A DNA stretch of 21,746 nt from contig QZLH01000544.1 in NCBI GenBank assembly GCA_003833135.1, positions 46,630-68,375 of the forward strand, in the 5' to 3' direction. Source of the stretch: Oehlia diaphana (taxonomy: Eukaryota; Glomeromycota; Glomeromycetes; Glomerales; Glomeraceae). Made by a program: the position numbers and the translations under genes. Positions 1 through 14,498 of the stretch are shown here, piece by piece (within the stretch, counting starts at the first letter, position 1; the number at the start of each line of letters is the position of its first letter). The notes below the pieces were generated by a model that had not been told where the DNA came from, did not search any database, and saw nothing but the letters and a program-made list of their open reading frames with translations.

Positions 1-733
1 GTTTTTTAGTTATTAACGATTAATAATAGAAAAAAAATAAAGAAAATATTACCAACCAAATCAACAAATCTTTCTGAACAGTTCTTAAAAAAAAAGAAAG
101 AAGGATTAGTAACGGTTAAAAGAAACTAAAAGAAAAAATAATTCTACTTAATGACGCAAATATTCCACTTTTCAAGGCAATTCTATCCCATTTCTGCTTC
201 CTAAAAATACGAACCTAAAAATAAGAAAAAAAGTTAGTAATGTTAAAAAATCAAAAAAAAATTAAAACCAATTAAAGATGAGACTAACTAAATTTTACTT
301 CCCTAATCACAGACAAGTGGATATAATAAATCGAGGTAATAAGAGAATAACATTCTTTTTGGCAAGTAATTAATAGTGCTTAGTGAGTTAGTTTCCTATC
401 CAGTTCGTTGGAATTTGTTTAAACCTTTTTTGTCATATTATATTATATAATTTTATTTATTTCGCCATTATCTTTTATAGTTATTTTTAGAGTCCCAAAT
501 TGTTCTTAAAAAAAGAAAGAAAAGGATTAGTTAGTGATGGTTAAAGAAATTACTAAAAAAAAAAAAATTTACTCACGAAAGCTACATGTCTAAAGTCTGA
601 ATAGTTCCTAAAAAAAAACAAACGGAACTATAAAGAAATCTAAAATAAAGAAATTAAAAATATAAAAAAAAATAGTCTGTAGGTACTACCTTCTTAGTAT
701 ATAATTTAAATATATTATATATTTTTTTTTTGT
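1..733. other. AT-rich intergenic sequence, no gene seen
   Basis: Homopurine and poly-A runs dominate and all frames are densely stopped. The only structure I see is a degenerate direct repeat. The block near 80-130 (GTTCTTAAAAAAAAAGAAAG, then GGATTAGTAACGGTTAAA) recurs near 502-560 (GTTCTTAAAAAAAGAAAGAA, then GGATTAGTTAGTGATGGTTA). A shorter echo, GTTCCTAAAAAAAAAC, starts near 604. It resembles a decayed repeat family rather than a gene. Confidence 0.6.
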
Positions 734-1138
734 TTAATACAAGAAACATTTACTAGAGTAATTAAAAAAAAAAAAAAAATTTATAAAACGGACTGATGGT
801 CTTTTGGTCGGTCTTAGGTCAGTCCCCGAAATGGTCCTACTGCGCCACAAATAATCAGGACCGTAGTCCGGTCCTATAAAGACCGGGACTGGTTGAAACC
901 GGACCGCGTAGGACTGAGTAGGACCGTTGACCATCTTTAGTTCTAGTGCATTTTGCGCATTAATATAATTTTTTTCATTAAATTCAAATATTTCTAACTC
1001 AGAAAGTTCATCAAAAGATGTGTCAAAATCTTCTTCAGTTTCTTCTGAAAATATTTCTTGATTATTATAATATAAAGAAGTTTTTTCTTCAAAAGCAATT
1101 TCATAAATTTCCATATCAATAAATTGAAATTTATGCAA
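734..1138 (-). pseudogene. Acidic hypothetical ORF running into a dispersed repeat
   Basis: A 134-codon minus-strand ORF starting at 1138, with a second in-frame ATG nearby (residue 9). Residues 1-63 are rich in Glu and Asp (for example E-I-F-S-E-E-T-E-E-D-F-D) and resemble the acidic N-terminal or linker part of a protein. From about residue 67 the reading frame is made of the dispersed repeat at 791-939, which explains the Pro/Gly/Asp-rich stretch G-P-D-Y-G-P-D-Y. The last residues are a poly-A tract read as poly-Phe. It is therefore a chimera of a possible short gene fragment with repeat DNA, not a complete recognised protein. It may be a genuine small ORF that ends in repeat sequence, the 5' remnant of a truncated gene, or chance. 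I do not recognise a family for the acidic part, and no intron could be placed. Confidence 0.3.
791..939 (+). repeat. Dispersed GGACCGGTCC-rich repeat, copy 1
   Basis: A 149-bp block, far richer in G and C than its surroundings, built from short alternating GGACC/GGTCC, GACTG/CAGTC and TAGGACT words. It ends GACCATCTTTA. The same ordered landmarks occur in the same orientation at 4251-4391: GACTGAT, GTCTTAGG, GGTCCTACT(G/A)CGCCA, GGTCC(T/A) pairs, TAGGACTG and the final ATCATCTTTA/CCATCTTTA. Many of the words are self-complementary, so the RNA could fold. Probably a non-autonomous mobile element or SINE/MITE-like family; the class is not determined. Confidence 0.7.
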
Positions 1139-2077
1139 ACTTTTTGACGTTAAGATTCTTTTAAATGAAGAACAATATTATGCTAAAATGAACAAAAACA
1201 ATATTAACATATCTCGAACAATAAACCTAACCACTTTTTATCACATGATATGATGTAATATTTTGTTATAGATGAGTGGAAAGTTGTTAAATTTTGCAGT
1301 TTTCTATATGTTTTTGGATTTTTTACTATGATATGCAGCATGCAGATCCTCTTAATTAAAAATGTTACACAACCCGATCAGGGGACATGCACACTGACTG
1401 ATATATAGTAATTTTTTATTTTATATACAAGTAGTAACTCTCTTTTTATTATTTGAAAGTTTTTTTAAAATTCTGTAGGAAAAAAAATACATTATTCAAT
1501 AGAAATATTTAAGAAATCATAATTAATAGTTTTAAGTGTAATTTATTAAATTGTAACAGATTAAATTATGAATTAATAAATTATTTAGTTAAAATTTATT
1601 TGTATTTATTTTTAGATAATTTATTATTTTTTAATTTTTTTGTTAAATTATAATGAATTTTCTTTTTTTTTTTTTTAATAAACTAACTATAATATTTTCC
1701 TTCATTTTTTAAGGTTGAAAAAACAAATATTGTAATAGAAATTTTAAAAGAATTATTATTTTTAATATGGTATTTGATCTTTTTTTTATTTAAAAATAGT
1801 TTGATCTTTAATGAATATTACTCTCAGCTGATTAAATGTTACGTGACCTAAATCCTTAATTCTACCAATCGGTAGATATAGAATATCAGATATTTGATAT
1901 GTGTAAGATATGTGTATCAGTACTGATATGTATATAATAGTATATTTACATATATCTTACACATATCAGATACTTGATATTTTGTATTTTTACTACACAT
2001 ATTGGATACCTGATATTCTGCATTTTTACTAGTATATTTAATATATATCTGCTACCTAATATATTTGTTTTAAGTAA
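1139..2077. other. AT-rich intergenic sequence with a TGATATGTG inverted repeat
   Basis: No coding signal. The notable part is an imperfect inverted repeat: ATATCAGATATTTGATATGT (1883 onward, continuing to about 1917) pairs with the arm at 1949-1980 ending ATATCAGATACTTGATAT. A further direct repetition of the motif ACACATATnnGATACnTGATATT runs to about 2030. It looks like a small decayed foldback element directly left of the MITE. Confidence 0.55.
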
Positions 2078-2389
2078 TATTTAATAGGACCCCGGATATC
2101 TCCAAAACAGGTCATAAGTTACACTTTTAGCAGATTGGCCCATTTTTCAGGGGCTCAAAAAATCGTTTTTTGTAAATATCTCAGCATCCAGTGGTCCAAT
2201 TTTGATGAACTTTTTTTAAATTGTAGAGCTAATTGAAGGCTACAAAATAAAAAAAAGTTCATTAAAATTGAATCACTGGATGCTGAGATATTTACAAAAA
2301 ACGATTTTTTGAGTTTCAGCAAAAAGGGGTGTTTTTGGCCAAAAGTCCATTATGACCTTTATATTAGATATCCGGGGTCCTTATTTAAT
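2078..2389. mobile_element. Foldback MITE, hAT-like, with 8-bp target site duplication
   Basis: The element body spans 2086-2381 (296 bp). Its terminal inverted repeats are perfect over 16 bp: AGGACCCCGGATATCT at 2086-2101 and its reverse complement at 2366-2381. It is flanked directly by the duplication TATTTAAT at 2078-2085 and 2382-2389. Internally, two arms of about 65-70 bp pair almost perfectly (around 2150-2220 with 2250-2320; both contain the complementary words CAGCATCCAGTG and CACTGGATGCTG), leaving a loop of about 25-30 nt. There is no coding capacity, so it would need a transposase in trans. An 8-bp duplication is typical of the hAT superfamily; assignment beyond that is inference. 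The intact ends and exact duplication suggest fairly recent insertion. Confidence 0.9.
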
Positions 2390-4176
2390 AGTACCCTAAA
2401 TATTTATCATTATAATGAAATTTATTAATTTTTTAAATTCATAACTATTGCAATGTATTTTATTATATATTGCATTTTCTAAGAGAGGGAGAGAGGTTAA
2501 GACTATAATAATATTATACATTTTTCATTTTTAAATACTTGTAGTTAATATAATTCTAGTTAAAATTATATTTTAATTTTACATTTTCTAAATAAATAAT
2601 GACATGAAAGAGAGTGGATCAAAAATTCTAAAATTTAAATTATGTTATTTCTGGTTCTTCTTAATCTATAAATTAAATATCCTGAATTTTGATCCTAATT
2701 TTTAATCTAATACATTGATCTTAATTCTAATATAATTATAATTTAACACATTAATTCTAATTCTAATACAATTATAATATATATTAACTTTAATTTTAAT
2801 ATAATAAATAATTCAAATATATTGACTTTAATAAGATCTCTGCTTATTTCTAATAGAGGTCTCCAGAAAAAATTTTTTCTTTTTAGGTATAATTTATTTG
2901 TATATAGTAAGATCTTCAAAAATTCTCAATTATAAATTTTACTTTAAGTTTTTAGAAGATTCTAAACATTATTAAAAAAACTCAAATCTGAATTTGTATA
3001 AAACTTATAATTAATTTTTATTTTTTTATTTTAAATGTACAAAATTATATGTAGATTAATTTTTTATTTCAGAATTCTGTAATTAGATTTTAGTTTGTTA
3101 GATTTGTCTCAATAAGATGAATATTTTAATATAGTATATTTATCTTTTTAAATATAATATTAACTGAAATATCACATTTTAAAATTTTAGTTATATGAAA
3201 TCTAAGTTATTTTAGGGTTCTGTTTCCAGTGACCTGTCTTATAAATAAGCAGGATCCTACCTTAACTTTAATATAATAATATTATAATAAAAGAAAATAC
3301 CAGCCATTTTTTCATTAACTAGTTAAGTTCATTTTTATATTTATACAAATCTATAATTAATAATACTTGTTTGAAAAATAAATTACCAGTTTATTTTTTA
3401 AAACTTTACTTTTTTTATAAATATTGAAAGATTTATAAATAGTCTAATTTTATTATCAAATATAAAATTTTTAATATTATAAATATTATAGTTTTTTTAG
3501 TAATAATATTTATATTTGCATATATAGAATTTATTATAAATAATTTTCAATTTTAAGGTAAATGACAAATTCTTAAAATTTTTTCACTATTTTGTTAGTT
3601 TAAAATAAAATTTTTGTAAAATATTAATTTTCCATTACTAAGATAAATTATATTTTTTCATAAATGCAAATATCCAGTAATTTGATATTTTAAATTCATT
3701 TGTTTAATTTTTATAAAACTTATTATAATAGATTTCTTTAAAATATTTAGTATTATTACATATGTAATGCCTAGTTCTTATTTCCTTTATTTTATAATTC
3801 AATTATTATAGAGTTCTTTTTCAGTTTCCGAATAAAAATATTTTTGATTAAACTAACTCATTTGCTATATTAATTTAGTTTATTTATCTACTTTTTATTT
3901 GAATTAACCTACAGATAATCATCAGTCCTAAAAGATCACGATCTCACGATCTTACACTTTAAAAAGACAGACCAGTTCATCTTGAGTGATCTTTTAGTTA
4001 TGTAATATGTACAATAAGACTGACGGTCTTTTTAAGGGCTGCAGTCTTTTTTCTTTTTTCTGCAAATAAAAAATTTTTTCTATTACTTTTATTATTACTT
4101 TACTAGGAATAGTCTTTTACAAATATATATTATAAGCAAATAATATGTATAAAGAATTTATTATACTTTATTAACA
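2390..4176. other. AT-rich intergenic sequence
   Basis: Long A/T-rich stretch with no ORF of interest on either strand. The only structure noted is a short terminal-inverted-repeat pair: TAAAAGATCAC at 3929-3939 and its exact reverse complement at 3986-3996, a 68-bp miniature. Just beyond it, near 4016-4050, AAGACTG and CAGTCTT flank a GACGGTC core related in wording to the dispersed repeat at 4251. Confidence 0.5.
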
Positions 4177-4250
4177 TTGATTTTCTTAAGAAAGTCTTTT
4201 CTAGAAATAAGGCGAAAGTTTCAATATGCATGTAATAACTTATATATAAA

Positions 4251-4391
4251 GACTGATACAAAGACCAGAGCAGTCTTAGGACCGGTCCTACTACGCCAAG
4301 AAAAAATGAAAGACCGCGGTCTGGTCTTACAAGTCCTAGGACTAACTGGTTCAGGATCGAATAGGACTGGTAGGATTGATGATCATCTTTA
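4251..4391 (+). repeat. Dispersed GGACCGGTCC-rich repeat, copy 2
   Basis: A 141-bp copy, in the same orientation, of the repeat at 791-939. Shared landmarks occur in the same order: GACTGAT start, GTCTTAGGACCGGTCCTACT, CGCCA, TAGGACTG(A/G) and the end ATCATCTTTA. Differences are spread along its length, as expected for old copies. A 71-codon plus-strand ORF through it (4177-4392) consists mostly of repeat and is not treated as a gene. Confidence 0.7.
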
Positions 4392-5167
4392 AATTAACCT
4401 AATAATTAATTATATTTTTATTAAATTAAAAACAAGTATGCATATAAAATTAATTAATGATAATTTATTTATTAAGTATAATATTGTATTATATTATATA
4501 TAAAGTCTTTAAATGCACAATTTTCTTTATTTCTTTTGGATTTTTTTATACAAAGAGAAAAAATAACTCTATACTAAAAAGTTGTTTAATTTTAGAATGG
4601 TATGATAATTACTTAATTAATAATGTTTTTTGAATTATACCTCTTTATTAATATCAATTATAAAGAAATAATTATCTATAAACTATAATTCCATTAGTAT
4701 CAATAATTTTATCATTATTTAATTAGATATAAATAAGCTGTTTATATAATATTAGATTTGTCTTATTAAATAAATTAAATAGTAATAAATAAAAATCATT
4801 TTATTATAATTAAATATTAAAAAATAGCTACATTTAACCGAAAGGAAAATTCCTCACCCTAATATTTATTAGTGTTAAGGTTAATATTAGGTAATTAGGA
4901 TTAGATTAGGATTAGATTAGGATTATGTTAAGGTTAGGTTTATTTATTACAACCCATGATCTTTATTTTTGTTAATTAATCTGAAGACAAATTTTTTTTG
5001 TTATTAAAACTATTTATTACCCTTATTCGTTATGGCACCTCCGGTTAAAATTAGAAATCTTTCTTAATAAAATTTAATATAGATTATAATTTCAAAGTTT
5101 TATTTAAATAATATGGAGATGTAAAATTTTATACAAAACACGTGATCTTGGTGCGGAGATTTTAAAC
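4392..5167. other. Intergenic sequence with a telomere-like patch
   Basis: AT-rich, no gene seen. At 4886-4940 there is a run of nearly three copies of the 11-mer TTAGGATTAGA followed by TTAAGG and TTAGG words, reminiscent of degenerate TTAGGG telomere sequence in an interstitial position. The remainder is the downstream flank of the glutathione reductase gene. Confidence 0.5.
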
Positions 5168-5173
5168 TTTATT
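5168..5173 (-). promoter_or_regulatory. AATAAA polyadenylation signal of glutathione reductase
   Basis: A perfect AATAAA on the minus strand lies about 40 nt past the glutathione reductase stop codon, a sensible place for the 3' processing signal. Such hexamers are common in AT-rich DNA, so the position rather than the word carries the weight. Confidence 0.45.
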
Positions 5174-5213
5174 TTGTATACCAATACAAAATATAGTAAA
5201 CATTTATACTCTT

Positions 5214-9785
<4,572 letters not shown>

Positions 9786-10693
9786 ATGTCTGGCCATTTC
9801 GAAGACAATCCCCCAATTGTTTCCCCTCAACCGCCACAATCACCAGTTACTTTACCTTTACCACCTGTACACCCACAACTATTAAATAATTATCCTTCTA
9901 TCTGGAAAAAAAGAATTTCCATTAAAAAAGAAGACGAAGGAACTGATTGTTATGTTCATTTTATATTCGTTTCTAGTGATTCTAAAAGTGATATTCACGA
10001 GGAAATTTCAAAGTGTTTTAATATGGAACGATTTTCTCTCCGTGATTCTGAGCAAAATTTTATCACTGGAAGTTATGATTCTTTAGAAAGGGATAGATGT
10101 TATGATATAATTGATCGTAGTGAAAAATGCTCGAAAAATTCAGAAAAATCCGTTATTAAAAATGAAGTTAATCTTGCTTATAGCGACGATACTAGCGAAA
10201 GTATCATTTCTAGTGAATTAGGAAAAGGCATAGAAAATGAAGAAATAAAAAAGGTATTTATTTATTTATTAATTATTATAATCTTTTATTATCATTATTA
10301 GTTTTTAATTTACATAATAATTGAAAAGAATTCACAGAAATTTTTATATAATATATAATAATCAAATAGCAAAATTCCAAAAATGATAAAATTCGAAAGC
10401 GAAAAGGATCTGTGCAATTCATTACTCGTGCCATTTCTATTATTCCTTTACAGGCAAAAAAACGTAAAATTTTTTCTCCCCAAAATTCGTCAATTGAACA
10501 TGAGGATAATATTACCGCCGAAAAATCAAATAGCAAAAAAAAATCAAAATCGACGCCAGTTCCTAGAGCTTGCTCAAGATGTCGTCAAATCAAAAAGGGT
10601 TGTGATCGAAAAAGACCTTGCGGACGTTGCACCAAGTCGAACCTATCAGATAACTGCGACGCTGGAAAAACTGACTACGAAGAACAGCAATAA
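9786..10693 (+). CDS. Zn2Cys6 zinc cluster transcription regulator
   Basis: Exon 1 (9786-10253) encodes 156 residues: a Pro-rich start, then a segment ending F-S-L-R-D-S-E-Q-N-F-I-T and S-Y-D-S-L that I do not recognise. The last exon encodes a basic stretch (A-K-K-R-K) and a fungal zinc cluster C-x2-C-x6-C-x5-C-x2-C-x8-C (A-C-S-R-C-R-Q-I-K-K-G-C...), which binds two zinc ions and contacts DNA, close to the C-terminus, stop at 10691-10693. The intron starts at 10254 (GTATTT). Two acceptors keep frame: after AG at 10369 (263 residues, adds an R-K-R-K motif) or after AG at 10453 (235 residues). I prefer the first because it is open throughout and adds a nuclear-signal-like basic run. A further 42-nt in-frame intron at 10412-10453 is also possible. 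The protein is short for the class and lacks the usual large middle homology region. Target genes are unknown. Confidence 0.8.
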
Positions 10694-12302
10694 GAAGCAA
10701 TTATTAAATAATGGAATCTTGATTATTTATTTATTTATCTTTTTTTTTTAAAAAAAAAGAAAAACTCTCATCCCCTTTTTACATAGTATCGTTACATAAA
10801 TTGGGGAGTGTAATACAAAATTTTCTTTCAATCGTTAAATACCCAATATATCTATTTATCTTCGCATAAAATCAACACATTTTTAGTATAAATAAATAAG
10901 CACATACAATAAGCGGATTCTTATTCACCTTTTAATTACTTAAATGAATGTATGCGTAACTTTCATATATAAGATATAACTTTATGTGTATAATAAGTTT
11001 TTTTTAAGAATAAATTGCCTTTTTTAAGAACAAAAAAAAAAAGAAACTAAACTTGTTTGGACTTTGGAAACAAGTCCGCCATTTAGTGTGGCGTGGGTTT
11101 TTATCAGCCAAGCTGATTTGTTTAAGCCACATTAAAAAAAAAAGCGGACTAATATTTCCGATTGACTGATTGACTTGTAGGGGTTAAGTCACAAATTAAA
11201 TAATAAAGTAATATAATAATGAGTACTTTTATTATATAAATTCGTGAATGGAAACTAATAATATTACTAATAATTTATTTAATTATTTTCATAATTAGAG
11301 ATGTCATACCATGAAAATGACTAAATTTCTAAATTTATACTTATTCATTTATTAAATGATATTTGTCTTCGAATTATCATTTAACGCGTTTTTCTTTATA
11401 AACTGATATAAATTCATACTAACGCGAAAAAAAAAACAATTACTAAAATTTTATTACTTTCTTTCATAACATCACTTTTTTAATATTTGTAAATTAATTA
11501 ACATAAAAAGTTGTTCAATATATATGGCAAACAAAACAACCATTGAATCATTGAATATCAACTCCCTATAATCAATTATATTCCCAGATTTGGAGATTTT
11601 CATTTACTGTAGGGATGAAAAAAAAAAATTAAATAATTACTAACACATAATAGGACTAGATTAAAGGAGATCAATTCTTGTTTTTGTGATCACAGAACAA
11701 TTTCTAAGAATATTTGTTTCAAAAATTAATTTTTAGCCAATCCAGTATTCATTGTTCTCTAGAACAATATGAATATCGGAAAAATGTCGGAAGAATATTA
11801 TTTAAACTATTTATTTCATTCAAATATCCAATATTAAATCAGGGTAATTTCCATAGTTTTTTTTTACTTCGTGATTTATAAATTTGCCATAAAGAGGAAA
11901 AGAAAGAGAGAGATATATTACAATAAAATATTTACTTGTTTGGATAATACTCAATGTACTGTAACAAGAGTCGTAGTTTATAATCCATCAATACTCCGTA
12001 ACTTCGGACTTATTACAATTTCTATGAACATTAAACTCATTCAAAAAGAAACATCAATCAAATGATATGTTTTAATAATGTACTTACCATCAAGGATTTT
12101 TGAGATATTTTTCTTGCGAAAAGTTGTAGATATTTCCTTATTTATAAAATAATATGTTGAATTCACCGGAAATGATCGGGAATCTATTCGTAACACTTGC
12201 TGCGCTTCTTTTCTTTTTCTAAGCCAAGTGGCTAAGCCTCATTAAATTAAATATATACTTTAACCACTTCTGTGCTTAGTAAAGAAGTATATTTTCATTA
12301 AA
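10694..12302. other. Intergenic region between zinc cluster and Kre9-like genes
   Basis: AT-rich with poly-T and poly-A runs. Apart from the hairpin at 11073-11150 I see no gene. A 64-codon open stretch near 11871-12065 begins at a GTG and has no family resemblance, so it is not called. The last 100 bp contain the word GCTAAGCCTCATTAAA, related to TTTAAGCCACATTAAA in the hairpin, and presumably the promoter of the gene at 12303. Confidence 0.4.
11073..11150. repeat. 78-bp imperfect hairpin element
   Basis: Outer arms AGTCCGC (11073) and GCGGACT (ending 11150) are exact inverted repeats. A second pairing follows inside (GTGGC at 11088-11092 with GCCAC at 11126-11130), and the centre holds a perfect TCAGC-CAA-GCTGA hairpin at 11104-11116. 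The nested symmetry suggests a miniature foldback element or structured untranslated RNA. No clear target duplication was found. Confidence 0.55.
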
Positions 12303-12851
12303 ATGAAATCTTATCGCATAATATTAATAATCTTTATGACTATAATAATTCAAATTCACTCTTTTCCTTTATTATATGGTTCAAGAGAACCTGAATTTCG
12401 TTCTATCATCATAAAAGATTCAAAGGAATCTTTTCCGATTGGTTCAAAACAATACATTAAATGGAAATCTTCTTTACCTCCTTCCAGTAAGTAATATGAA
12501 TTCATTCCTTAATTAATTTTAAAGTGATTTATTAATGTTTCTTCCGATTTAGCTGAGGCTGTAATTGAAATATTAAGTTCTCCTCGGTATGAGTTTACTC
12601 CTCCTGAAATCATTTGGAAAACAACAGCCGTGAGTTCTTTAATAAATTTAAACATTATTACTATTAAACTTGTTATTAATTAATAGTATTACATTATTTT
12701 AAATTAATAGAAAATTGGCCATGGAAAAATTTCTTTTATTGTAGGTCAATGGTCTTATTATAACATTTATTATGCTCGAATTTATACTCAAAATCATCCT
12801 CGTGTATCTGGTATATCTGGTCATTTCACTATCTATTCTTTACCTATTTAG
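12303..12851 (+). CDS. Small secreted Kre9/Knh1-like protein
   Basis: Three exons (12303-12486, 12553-12629, 12711-12851) with introns of 66 and 81 nt join in frame to 133 residues. Residues 1-20 are a strong signal peptide: M-K-S-Y-R followed by a hydrophobic Ile-rich core and a likely cut after I-H-S. The mature part matches the Kre9/Knh1 N-terminal (Ser-Thr-rich GPI-anchored family) beta-sandwich pattern: F-P-I-G-S near the start, Y-I-K-W-K-S-S, a paired A-V-I-E-I-L strand, Y-Y-A-R-I-Y-T, and the closing S-G-H-F-T-I. In yeast, Kre9/Knh1 proteins support beta-1,6-glucan assembly in the cell wall. Here only the single domain is present, without a Ser/Thr-rich tail or GPI signal, so it is probably freely secreted or wall-associated. 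A precise role (wall building or interaction with a host) cannot be read from the sequence. Confidence 0.85.
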
Positions 12852-13090
12852 TCTTTCAAAATTCTTCAAGAACACAATATTTATTATACAAATGAATGTA
12901 ATTATAAAAAGCAAGTTAACAAATTTAGGAAACCTATAAATATTACAAAATAAGCTGATATCAACTATGAAAAAACCAGTAATTACATGAATTTCCTCCG
13001 TATTGTATATTCAAATATATAACTTTATAATACTACTTTGTGATAAGAAGAATAAGAAAAATAATGCATTTCTATCTAAATCAAGCCATA
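12852..13090. other. Downstream flank of the Kre9-like gene
   Basis: AT-rich 3' flank with no ORF. It marks the transition, by about 13.08 kb, into less AT-rich sequence full of decayed coding fragments. Confidence 0.5.
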
Positions 13091-13249
13091 TCAGGTTTCT
13101 GTATTTAACCGATATGCCTTATCGCCCTTACTACGACTTAAAGCAAGTGCAAAACATTTCCTAAATTTTTCAATAGCTTGTAAACGCTTCGTCGGATGTA
13201 TTAAGCGAAAAACCCAATTGGAGTTGGTTCCGGAAAATTTAAGATCTAA
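13091..13249 (-). pseudogene. Unrecognised coding-like fragment
   Basis: An open minus-strand stretch of 52 codons between a stop at 13250-13252 and the stop at 13091-13093. It has no start codon at its head and a composition typical of real protein, for instance W-V-F-R-L-I-H-P-T-K-R and E-K-F-R-K-C-F-A-L-A-L. It lies in the less AT-rich block with other broken fragments. I do not recognise a family; it may be a piece of a transposable element or of a host gene. Confidence 0.35.
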
Positions 13250-13396
13250 TCAGTTTATATTTATTTCTTTTCGACTATTATTAGTTTGTCGTTGTTTTCC
13301 ATTACTGCTTAACGAAAAAAAAGACAATTGTGAATGTCATCGTAAACAGGAGTATCAAGCAAATACTGAAAAGTGGGCAGTCTTTCAATTGAGGTA

Positions 13397-13600
13397 GGCC
13401 ACCGCTTGTTGGTGACTCGCCATAACTGGCTCCCGATAGACATATACTCTACTATACTCTATCGCAGGCACCTCTCATGCTAACAAACCCATGATAATTT
13501 TGATGCAAAGAAATCCGTCGGCCATCGTTTGATGACTCGCCATAATCGGCTTTATATTCTACTATACTCTACCGCAGGCACTTCTTTCATGCTTAACAAA
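13397..13600 (+). repeat. Direct repeat, two diverged copies
   Basis: Copy 1 is at 13397-13487 and copy 2 at 13520-13600. Both contain, in order, GGCCA(C/T)CG, TGACTCGCCATAA, CGGC or TGGC, CTACTATACTCTA(T/C)CGCAGGCA, C(A/T)TGCT and TAACAAA. Copies differ by small indels. No splice or coding logic is evident. Confidence 0.75.
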
Positions 13601-13626
13601 ACTATCAATATAATTTATAACGAGAC

Positions 13627-13800
13627 TTACTTAGAGGTGGAAAAAAAAACGCTGTTAACAAAGAAGTAGTAATCAAACTCGTCGTTATTAATGGCACTGC
13701 GCCGATAAGGCACGTGCTGGTGATCACTGCGAATATCAAATATTAAGTCGATATTGCGATGATGTTCTTCTAGAAGCCATTTGAGCAATAAAGCCAACAT
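13627..13800 (-). pseudogene. Unrecognised short coding fragment
   Basis: ATG at 13800-13798 to TAA at 13629-13627, 57 residues, directly preceded in frame by GAT and a TAG stop. The composition looks protein-like: L-A-L-L-L-K-W-L-L-E-E-H-H-R-N-I-D-L-I-F-D-I-R-S-D. Codons use C and G at third positions more than the live genes in this window. The downstream end reads into a poly-A tract. It may be a small gene, but the size and neighbourhood favour a remnant. Confidence 0.35.
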
Positions 13801-14498
13801 ATCCTATTATTACTTTGCGAATTACACGAGTACGTTTGCCTCACCTTTTTATATAATTTGCAACATGCCTAAGAATTGATTTTTGGAACGGATTAAACCG
13901 ATGTCTCCTTGTTGATAGCATTTAAGGAGGCGAGTTGATTTGATTACCGTGATGTGGTCATATTACCGCACAAATCATTAACAGTTAACGTCAATTCATA
14001 TATTAGGTACAGTATATGCTGGAACTTTCGGAAAAAAGTGATTGGTGTGCATTATTTTTTGATGGACAAGTACGCAATAGAAATTGACGCAACAATCCCG
14101 GAAAAACTTTAAAAGGAAGTGGACGAAACTCGGTTTACAATACTGCATATATAAAGTATTAAGCTTTGAGTTCGTCACGGTCTCTGACATTACTACCTTT
14201 TACATATCATGGAAGAATCTTTTTGTAATACATGCGGGCGCTAAAAAATAAATACACAGTAAAAATAAATTGTTTGCTAATGTAAAGCTGCAACCTGAAA
14301 AAAATAAAAAATGGCCTATAAAATGTTTCATAAAGGATTTTTTCATTAGAAAAGTATGAGAAGTGAAAAGGAAAAGAAAAGACGAGGGAGGAGAGGAAAA
14401 GGAAAGGGAAAGGGAAACGAAGGATAACTTGTGTTAATGGACATAATCGATAAGAACATACATTTTTAATTCGTTTTTGCATCGCGCCCAGATTAGCA
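13801..14498. other. Decayed sequence with a polypurine tract
   Basis: A 64-codon minus-strand ORF at 13996-14190 (starts M-S-E-T-V-T-N-S-K) is possible but unsupported by any family. At about 14348-14424 the plus strand is almost pure purine, with repeated GGAAA and GAAAAG words, capable of triplex-type structure. I see no intact gene. Confidence 0.4.

Noticed and set aside
4177..4392. 71-codon plus-strand ORF
   Set aside because: About two thirds of it is the dispersed repeat copy 2; no family resemblance.
5031..5069. Short plus-strand ORF beginning ATGGCACCTCCGG
   Set aside because: Only 12 codons and antisense side of the glutathione reductase flank; no evidence of a gene.
10276..10536. 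Minus-strand 86-codon ORF across the zinc cluster gene
   Set aside because: Antisense to the intron and the start of the last exon; no protein character.
11871..12065. 64-codon ORF on the plus strand
   Set aside because: Starts at GTG, low-complexity Lys/Arg/Ile composition, no start context or family.
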